Assembly: GCA_905201285.1 (NCBI GenBank)
Contig: CAJKNM010000054.1
Span: 1-11,279 of the forward strand
DNA length: 11,279 bases
Direction: 5' to 3'
Source: an uncultured Eubacteriales bacterium
Lineage (GTDB): Bacteria; Bacillota; Clostridia; Monoglobales; Monoglobaceae
Part shown: positions 5,838 through 11,279 of the stretch, one piece after another
Position numbering within the stretch: position 1 is the stretch's first letter
How the letters are laid out: every line of letters starts with the position of its first letter
Program-made: the position numbers and the translations under genes
The notes under the pieces: generated by a model
Seen by the model: the letters and a program-made list of their open reading frames with translations, nothing else
Database searches by the model: none
What the model was told of the DNA's origin: nothing

Positions 5838-8138
5838 TTATTTCTTTATTAAATTATATACGCCCCAAATCATTTTTGCAGCCTCGGCACGGGTTGCTGT
5901 TCCGCGCGGTTTAAAAGTACCGTCTTCATATCCGTTTATAATTTTGAGTCCGACAAGCTGAGAGATTGCATCCTTTGCATACGGCGCTATCGAATCGGTA
6001 TCCGTAAAGCTCAAAACAGCGGAACTGTTGCTCTCGCCAAGCGCACGATATAGGATAGTCGCCATATCCTGACGCATTATCGATTCTCCCACACCGAAAT
6101 ACTCATTTGACTGACCTTGAATATAACCGGCGTTTATTGCCGAGGCAATGTATGGTGTGTACCACGCATCGGTTTTAACATCATTAAATGTTGTTTTTGC
6201 GTCATAGTTAAGCACCCCAAAAAGCTGGACAACCATCTTACAGAACTGTTCGCGCGTTATGCTTCCGGCCGGGTTAAATATTCCCTCGTCCATACCGTTA
6301 ATTACGCCGGCATAATAGAGACCCTCAATCGCATCCTTGGCCCAATCGTAATTGGCTATGTCGTTAAACAACGTTTTTTCAGGCTCGATAGGCTTGACGT
6401 CCGTAGGAGTCTTATCTTCATTGCTGGGGAACTTTGTACCGCCGGTGCTGCTGCCGCTGTTTCCGCTGTTGCCACCGCTGCCGCCGGAATTACCGGAACC
6501 GCCTTCAGGTCTCTTGTTCGGGTTTGAAACTATTCCGACATTTCTGGTTTGCGAACCGAGATAGAACTCCGCTCCTTCAAGAACATAATACACTTTAACG
6601 GTAACATCCTCTTGAATTGGATAGCTGTTTGCGTTTGAAGCAAGAAGCTCAACATTAAGCGTTGAAACACCCTTTCCGAATGTTGTTTCGCTTCCGTCTA
6701 TTTTGGTATTGCTTTTGTTATAGACCTCAACTTTAATCTTGGCCTCGGGAGTTGCGTTGGTTTTCCTATCCACTTTAACGGTATATGAATAGTTAAAGTC
6801 AATCGCCGATACCTCGAATACGGGAAGTTCTTTTACACCGTTTTGGATAGCCTTTATTTTGCTGATAACATTATCTGCATATGTGATAAGGCTTGACTTT
6901 GTGATGTCATTATCAGGAAAGTTTTTCTGAATATCATCTTTGACAGCATTAGCCTGAACAAGCAAATCGTCAAGATAATCATTATAAAATTTGTCGATAT
7001 TATTAGTTTGGATAAGAGTCAGCTCTGATTCAAGATTAAACAGTTTTTTCTGACAGTCATCACTTTTCGTTGTATCAAGCTTTTCAAAAGCATCATTTGC
7101 GGCTTTGGTTTTATCATCAAGAATTTTGACCGCAGAGTCGAACTCTGATTTTAAAGTTGCATTTAAATCTTCACCATTGACCGTCGCTTTTAATTTTTTG
7201 TCATATATATTTAAAACAAACATATTTTTCAAAAGCTCGCTGTCATCCTTGATAGATGATATGTTATAAGAAAGTCTTATAACATCGTATGCCTTTGTCA
7301 TTGCCGAAACATTTTTAATAAGTTCGTCAAATTCGGGTAAGGTCTTGTTGTCATACGCAAGATTATCATCAAACATTTTCTTTTGTTCATCTGACAATTT
7401 TTTATATTTGTCAGATGCGTCATTTATCTTTTCAGAAAGAGCGGTAATATCCGCAAGAACCTTGCTTTGTCCGGTTTCGCCCTGCTGATAAAAACTCAGC
7501 TTATCAACGGCAGGCATCGAAATAATTTCGTCATATAATGCCTGCTCATCCTTATTGAGCTTATGATAATCCGTACCTTGTTTAACCGTGAGAACGGGTG
7601 TAAAATTAACGGTTTTATCATCCTTATCCTTTGCGGAAAAATCTTTAAATATAAGTTTGCCGTCTGTAGGGGCCTCGTTCGATTTAAGCATAACCGTGCA
7701 TAAAACAGGCCTTAAAGAGTCGGATTTTTGCGTGCAGCCCGAAAAGGTATAGCCCTTATTACCGTCAAGAGAGGTAGTCGTTTTGAGAGTGAAATCCGAG
7801 CCGCTCTGAATATATGAAGAAATCTCCGCTGTATAACCGTCTGCAAGTGTAACGGTAAATGCAATATCTTTGTAGTCTTTTAAAGATGTCCAAGAGGTGA
7901 ATTTAACTTCATATTCGTTCTCAGTCTTTGGAATATAGTTTACACGTATATCAGCTTCAACATCTGAAGGCTGCTGAGGTTCAGATGTTCCGGGTTCTGT
8001 ACCCGCGTTTCCCGATTCGTTTTGAACCGAGGGGGTAGAAGAAGGCTGTGGTGTATCGGCGAACGTCACAAATCCCGAACCGACCATAACCGCCGCGGCA
8101 AGAATTGCGCTGAATTTTCGTAAGGTTTCTCTTCTCAT
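5838..8138 (-). CDS. Secreted surface protein with three C-terminal SLH domains
   Basis: A 766-residue exported protein anchored to the cell wall by SLH repeats. In order: a signal peptide (1-27, ending VTFA); a Pro/Ser/Thr/Glu-rich spacer (28-62); a beta-rich region (about 63-186) that I cannot assign; a long, mostly helical, charged region (about 190-435); a second beta-rich segment (440-535); a Gly/Ser/Asn linker (545-567); then three SLH repeats (about 591-642, 651-702 and 711-762). The repeats carry ITRE, MRQD and TRAE at the position of the conserved TRAE motif that contacts secondary cell-wall polymer; the middle copy is the most degenerate. The start is set at the ATG with GGAGA upstream and a good signal peptide; an in-frame GTG 24 bases earlier lacks an SD. 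The N-terminal two-thirds gives no enzyme motif, so a structural, adhesive or scaffold role is only inferred. Confidence 0.9.
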   Translation of the reverse strand: MRRETLRKFSAILAAAVMVGSGFVTFADTPQPSSTPSVQNESGNAGTEPGTSEPQQPSDVEADIRVNYIPKTENEYEVKFTSWTSLKDYKDIAFTVTLADGYTAEISSYIQSGSDFTLKTTTSLDGNKGYTFSGCTQKSDSLRPVLCTVMLKSNEAPTDGKLIFKDFSAKDKDDKTVNFTPVLTVKQGTDYHKLNKDEQALYDEIISMPAVDKLSFYQQGETGQSKVLADITALSEKINDASDKYKKLSDEQKKMFDDNLAYDNKTLPEFDELIKNVSAMTKAYDVIRLSYNISSIKDDSELLKNMFVLNIYDKKLKATVNGEDLNATLKSEFDSAVKILDDKTKAANDAFEKLDTTKSDDCQKKLFNLESELTLIQTNNIDKFYNDYLDDLLVQANAVKDDIQKNFPDNDITKSSLITYADNVISKIKAIQNGVKELPVFEVSAIDFNYSYTVKVDRKTNATPEAKIKVEVYNKSNTKIDGSETTFGKGVSTLNVELLASNANSYPIQEDVTVKVYYVLEGAEFYLGSQTRNVGIVSNPNKRPEGGSGNSGGSGGNSGNSGSSTGGTKFPSNEDKTPTDVKPIEPEKTLFNDIANYDWAKDAIEGLYYAGVINGMDEGIFNPAGSITREQFCKMVVQLFGVLNYDAKTTFNDVKTDAWYTPYIASAINAGYIQGQSNEYFGVGESIMRQDMATILYRALGESNSSAVLSFTDTDSIAPYAKDAISQLVGLKIINGYEDGTFKPRGTATRAEAAKMIWGVYNLIKK

Positions 8139-8207
8139 AATAATCTCCGTTCCGCGGTTCACTTTATATACCGCTTTTATGTTAAAAAATATTATTTCTT
8201 GTCTAAT

Positions 8208-8235
8208 ATTATAGCATTAGATATTCAGATGTCAC
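8208..8235 (-). promoter_or_regulatory. Promoter of the SLH protein gene
   Basis: On the minus strand GTGACA (8235-8230), a 16-bp spacer and a perfect TATAAT (8213-8208) preceded by TGC give an extended -10 promoter. The transcript would start near 8201 with a leader of about 60 nt. Confidence 0.7.
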
Positions 8236-8243
8236 GTTAAAAC

Positions 8244-8263
8244 TGTAATACAAAAGTATTACA
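8244..8263. repeat. Perfect 8-bp inverted repeat, candidate operator
   Basis: TGTAATAC and GTATTACA flank AAAA, a fully symmetric 20-bp site. A related half-site, TGTTACA, follows at 8268-8274. The palindrome sits just upstream of the SLH gene -35 box and about 65 bp upstream of the secA -35 box. It lacks the GC-rich stem and T-run of a terminator, so a dimeric transcription factor site is the better reading. I cannot name the regulator. Confidence 0.5.
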
Positions 8264-8328
8264 AAAATGTTACATACATAAAATAGGGATAAAAATGGAA
8301 AAATTCCTTAAAAATCAAAAACTTTTTC

Positions 8329-8357
8329 TTGCAAAACATAAAGAATAGTGGTAAAAT
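8329..8357 (+). promoter_or_regulatory. Promoter of secA
   Basis: TTGCAA (8329-8334), a 17-bp spacer and TAAAAT (8352-8357) preceded by TGG form an extended -10 promoter, with initiation expected near 8364. The ribosome binding site AGAGGA (8378-8383) follows, 10 nt before the secA ATG. Confidence 0.65.
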
Positions 8358-8393
8358 AGTTAGGAATGAATATTCTGAGAGGAATGAATTACT

Positions 8394-11186
8394 ATGGGTT
8401 TGAAAAATATAATCGAAAAAGTCATCGGTACTTACAGCGACCGTGAGCTTAAAAAGATTTATCCTATTGTAGATAAGGTTACCGCTTTGGAGGAAACAAT
8501 GGCGGCAAAAAGCGATACAGAGCTTAGAGCTATGACGGATGAATTCAAAAAAAGGCTTAAAAACGGTGAGACAACAGACGACATCCTTCCTGAAGCATTC
8601 GCGGTATGCCGTGAGGCTTCATGGCGTGTTCTCGGTATGAAACACTTCCCCGTACAGATTGTCGGCGGTATTGTCCTGCATCAGGGCAGGATTGCCGAAA
8701 TGAAAACCGGTGAAGGTAAGACGCTTGTTGCGACCCTCCCGGCTTATCTTAACGCTTTGACCGGTAAAGGCGTTCACATCGTCACGGTAAACGATTATCT
8801 TGCGAAACGTGACAGTGAGTGGATGGGAAAGCTTTATAATTTTCTCGGTTTAAGTGTTGGTCTGATCATTCACGATAAGGACAATGCTCAGCGCAAGGAG
8901 GCATATGCCGCTGATATAACTTATGGAACAAATAATGAAATGGGCTTTGATTATCTTCGTGATAATATGGTTATCTATAAAGAGAATAAGGTTCAAAGAG
9001 GTCATGCTTTCGCCATCGTCGATGAGGTGGACAGTATATTAATAGATGAAGCAAGAACTCCGCTCATTATTTCGGGTATGGGTGATAAATCCACTGACCT
9101 CTATGTTCAGGCTGACAGGTTTGCCAAAACGCTCAAATTTAAAAAGGTTGTCGAAACCGATTCTAAGGTTGAGGTCGAGGATGAGCATGAATTTGATGAC
9201 TATGATTATATTGTGGACGAAAAAGCCCATACGGCGATTCTCACACCGCAGGGTGTTTCGAAGGCAGAAGCCGCATTTAATATAGACAACCTTACCGACC
9301 CGGAAAATATGACGCTTTCACATCATATAAACCAGGCGATTAAGGCCATCGGCGTTATGAAACGCGATAAGGATTATGTTGTTAAAGACGGTGAGGTTAT
9401 CATCGTTGATGAGTTTACCGGCCGTATGATGTTCGGCCGCCGTTACAGTGACGGGCTTCATCAGGCAATAGAAGCAAAGGAAGGCGTAACGGTTGAGAAT
9501 GAGAGCAAGACGCTCGCGACAATTACATTCCAGAACTTCTTCAGATTATATAAGAAGCTCTCGGGTATGACGGGTACGGCTCAGACCGAGGAGGAAGAGT
9601 TCCAGGAAATCTACAAGCTTGATGTTGTTGTCATCCCGACCAACAAACCTCTTGCACGTGTTGACCTCCCTGACAGCATATATAAAACCGAGATGGGTAA
9701 GTTTAATGCTGTTATTGACGAGATAGTTTCCGCTCACGAAAAGGGCCAGCCGGTATTGATCGGTACCGTTTCAATCGAAAAATCAGAGCTTTTGAGCAAG
9801 CTCCTCCGAAAACGCGGAATCGCACATAATGTGCTTAATGCGAAGTTCCATGATAAAGAGGCTGAAATTGTTGCTCAGGCAGGTAAAAAAGGCGCTGTTA
9901 CTATAGCTACCAATATGGCCGGCCGTGGTACGGATATTGTCCTCGGAGGTAACGCTGAGTTTATGGCTAAAGCCGAGATGGAAAAGCAAGGCTTCCCCGA
10001 TGAAATGATTGTACAGGCTACCGGGTTTGCTGAAACAGATGACGAAGAAATTTTAAATGCAAGAAAGACCTTCAGAGAGCTTTATGACAAGTTTAAAGAA
10101 CAGATTGAACCTGAACAGAAAGAAGTTTTGGATGCGGGCGGTCTGTATATTATAGGAACAGAGCGTCACGAAAGCAGACGTATAGATAACCAGCTTCGCG
10201 GCCGTGCGGGTCGTCAGGGTGATGTAGGTAAGTCGCGTTTTTATCTTTCGCTTGAGGATGATTTGATGAGACTTTTTGCTCCCGAACGTATAAGCAAGGT
10301 TATGGACACCTTCGGTCTGGAAGAAAACGAAGCGATTGAAAGTAAGATGCTGAGCAATGCTATCGAGACAGCCCAGGAACGTGTTGAGGCAAGAAACTTT
10401 GATATACGAAAGCACGTCCTTCAGTATGACGATGTGAACAATCAACAGCGTGAAATGATTTATCAGCAGCGTGACAGGGTTCTTGACGGTGAAGATATGC
10501 GTTCTTATATAATGAATATGGTCGGTGATACTCTTGAAATGATAATCAAGAAATATTCGGCTGTATCAGACGCTCCGGAAGAATGGGAATGGGATGCTAT
10601 GCGCGAGCATATCATGGCCGTATTCGGCGAGCTTCCGGAAAACACATTCGACTTTAGCGAGCATGAACTTGACCATATGACTGTCGAAAGCCTTAAAGAT
10701 GACTTGACTGAGGTTGTGGACGAGAAGTATGTCGCAAAGGAAAAAGACTTTGCGGATGCTTCGGGTGATCCTGATGCAATGAGAAATATTGAGAGAATTA
10801 TCCTTCTCCGTGTTGTTGACCAGAAGTGGATGGATCATATCGATAATATGGAACAGCTTCGTCAGGGTATCAACCTTCGTGCTTATGCACAGCGTGACCC
10901 TGTTATTGAATACAAGTTTGAGGCTATGGATATGTTTGAAGAAATGATTGAGTCCATTAAAGAGGATACGGTTAAGCTTCTCTTCCATGTTGTTCCGCAG
11001 ACGAGAATTCAGAGGGAGCAGGTTGCAAAGCCTATAGCCGAAAATCACGGCGGTGACGGAACTGTTGTCAAAAAGCCGGTTCGTCACACCAATAAAATTG
11101 GCAGAAACGACCCCTGTCCCTGCGGCAGCGGTAAAAAATACAAAAATTGCTGTCTGGCTAAGGATCAGGCTGAAAATAACAGATAA
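8394..11186 (+). CDS. secA: Protein translocase ATPase SecA
   Basis: A full-length 930-residue SecA, the motor that feeds unfolded preproteins through SecYEG using ATP. NBD1 carries Walker A MKTGEGKTL (103-111), Walker B VDEVDS (209-214) and DEARTPLIISG. The preprotein cross-linking domain spans roughly 226-370. NBD2 contains NMAGRGTDIVLGG (507-519), IGTERHESRRIDNQL (587-601) and the arginine-finger motif GRAGRQGD (603-610). The helical scaffold and wing run to about 870. The C-terminal tail ends in the zinc-binding SEC-C motif NDPCPCGSGKKYKNCC with C908, C910, C919 and C920, which binds SecB or ribosomes in other bacteria. The segment between GRGTDIVLGG and GGLYIIGTE is about 62 residues, longer than in E. 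coli. The ATG follows AGAGGA. It is divergent from an SLH gene whose product is likely its client. Confidence 0.98.
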   Translation: MGLKNIIEKVIGTYSDRELKKIYPIVDKVTALEETMAAKSDTELRAMTDEFKKRLKNGETTDDILPEAFAVCREASWRVLGMKHFPVQIVGGIVLHQGRIAEMKTGEGKTLVATLPAYLNALTGKGVHIVTVNDYLAKRDSEWMGKLYNFLGLSVGLIIHDKDNAQRKEAYAADITYGTNNEMGFDYLRDNMVIYKENKVQRGHAFAIVDEVDSILIDEARTPLIISGMGDKSTDLYVQADRFAKTLKFKKVVETDSKVEVEDEHEFDDYDYIVDEKAHTAILTPQGVSKAEAAFNIDNLTDPENMTLSHHINQAIKAIGVMKRDKDYVVKDGEVIIVDEFTGRMMFGRRYSDGLHQAIEAKEGVTVENESKTLATITFQNFFRLYKKLSGMTGTAQTEEEEFQEIYKLDVVVIPTNKPLARVDLPDSIYKTEMGKFNAVIDEIVSAHEKGQPVLIGTVSIEKSELLSKLLRKRGIAHNVLNAKFHDKEAEIVAQAGKKGAVTIATNMAGRGTDIVLGGNAEFMAKAEMEKQGFPDEMIVQATGFAETDDEEILNARKTFRELYDKFKEQIEPEQKEVLDAGGLYIIGTERHESRRIDNQLRGRAGRQGDVGKSRFYLSLEDDLMRLFAPERISKVMDTFGLEENEAIESKMLSNAIETAQERVEARNFDIRKHVLQYDDVNNQQREMIYQQRDRVLDGEDMRSYIMNMVGDTLEMIIKKYSAVSDAPEEWEWDAMREHIMAVFGELPENTFDFSEHELDHMTVESLKDDLTEVVDEKYVAKEKDFADASGDPDAMRNIERIILLRVVDQKWMDHIDNMEQLRQGINLRAYAQRDPVIEYKFEAMDMFEEMIESIKEDTVKLLFHVVPQTRIQREQVAKPIAENHGGDGTVVKKPVRHTNKIGRNDPCPCGSGKKYKNCCLAKDQAENNR

Positions 11187-11190
11187 TTCT

Positions 11191-11227
11191 TTGCCCGGGT
11201 TTGGTTTTTCCATGCTCGGGCAATTTT
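11191..11227 (+). terminator. Probable terminator of secA
   Basis: TTGCCCGGG (11191-11199) pairs with CTCGGGCAA (11215-11223), nine base pairs with one G-U, followed by TTTTC. The hairpin begins 4 nt after the secA stop. The T-run is short, so termination may be partial. Confidence 0.7.
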
Positions 11228-11246
11228 CAAATATGTAAATCTATGT

Positions 11247-11275
11247 TTGACAATAGCGGGAATATATGATATAAT
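11247..11275 (+). promoter_or_regulatory. Consensus promoter for a gene beyond the window
   Basis: A perfect TTGACA (11247-11252), a 17-bp spacer and a perfect TATAAT (11270-11275) preceded by TGA. It is the strongest promoter match in the window and points off the right edge. In many Bacillota prfB follows secA, but the gene itself cannot be seen here. Confidence 0.8.
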
Positions 11276-11279
11276 AATA

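Noticed and set aside
8160..8162. Upstream GTG start for the SLH protein
   Set aside because: There is no SD upstream, whereas the ATG at 8138 follows GGAGA and begins a typical signal peptide.
8295..8348. 17-codon Lys-rich mini-ORF (MEKFLKNQKLFLAKHKE) before secA, considered as a SecM-like leader peptide
   Set aside because: It lies upstream of and across the predicted secA promoter, so it would not be in the main transcript; the SD is weak and no arrest motif is seen.
10566..11213. 215-codon open frame antisense to the end of secA
   Set aside because: It lies wholly against a clear secA coding region, lacks a recognisable SD or domain, and reads as a shadow frame.

Overview
The window looks like chromosomal DNA of an anaerobic Gram-positive member of the Clostridia (Bacillota). 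Three things point that way: strong SD sequences (AGGAG, GGAGG), AT-rich intergenic DNA with consensus sigma-A promoters, and the gene content: an S-layer-homology (SLH) protein, small exported 'copper amine oxidase N-terminal' (stalk) domain proteins, an orphan Na+-decarboxylase beta-type membrane protein, and a SecA with a C-terminal SEC-C zinc tail. I cannot assign a genus. No mobile element, tRNA, rRNA, CRISPR array or phage gene was seen.

Layout. (1) 47-2943, minus strand: a terminator hairpin and a complete cytoplasmic GH2 beta-galactosidase (LacZ), with its promoter at 2981-3009. (2) 3081-4551, plus strand: a promoter, a yybP-ykoY (Mn2+) riboswitch with an overlapping terminator, a TTG-started OadB/GcdB-like 375-aa membrane protein, and a 42-aa single-helix OadG-like protein. 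A bidirectional terminator at 4567-4635 closes this unit. (3) 4642-5641, minus strand: two small exported stalk-domain paralogues in tandem behind an extended -10 promoter. (4) 5838-8138, minus strand: a 766-aa secreted protein with three C-terminal SLH repeats and an unrecognised N-terminal region. (5) 8139-8393: a divergent promoter region with a perfect 8-bp inverted repeat. (6) 8394-11186, plus strand: full-length secA, then a terminator and a consensus promoter for a gene beyond the window edge.

How the parts relate. The most interesting unit is region 2. A riboswitch class known to sense Mn2+ and usually to control Mn2+ efflux here sits in front of an orphan OadB homologue and a tiny OadG-like partner, with no carboxyltransferase (alpha) or biotin-carrier gene beside them. 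The leader is built as an ON switch, because the P1 3' strand is also part of the terminator stem. This suggests the OadB/OadG-like pair works in Mn2+ (or Na+-coupled Mn2+) homeostasis rather than as a decarboxylase pump. Regions 3 and 4 form a same-strand cell-surface group whose products all carry signal peptides and would need SecA for export. LacZ appears to be an independent single-gene unit.
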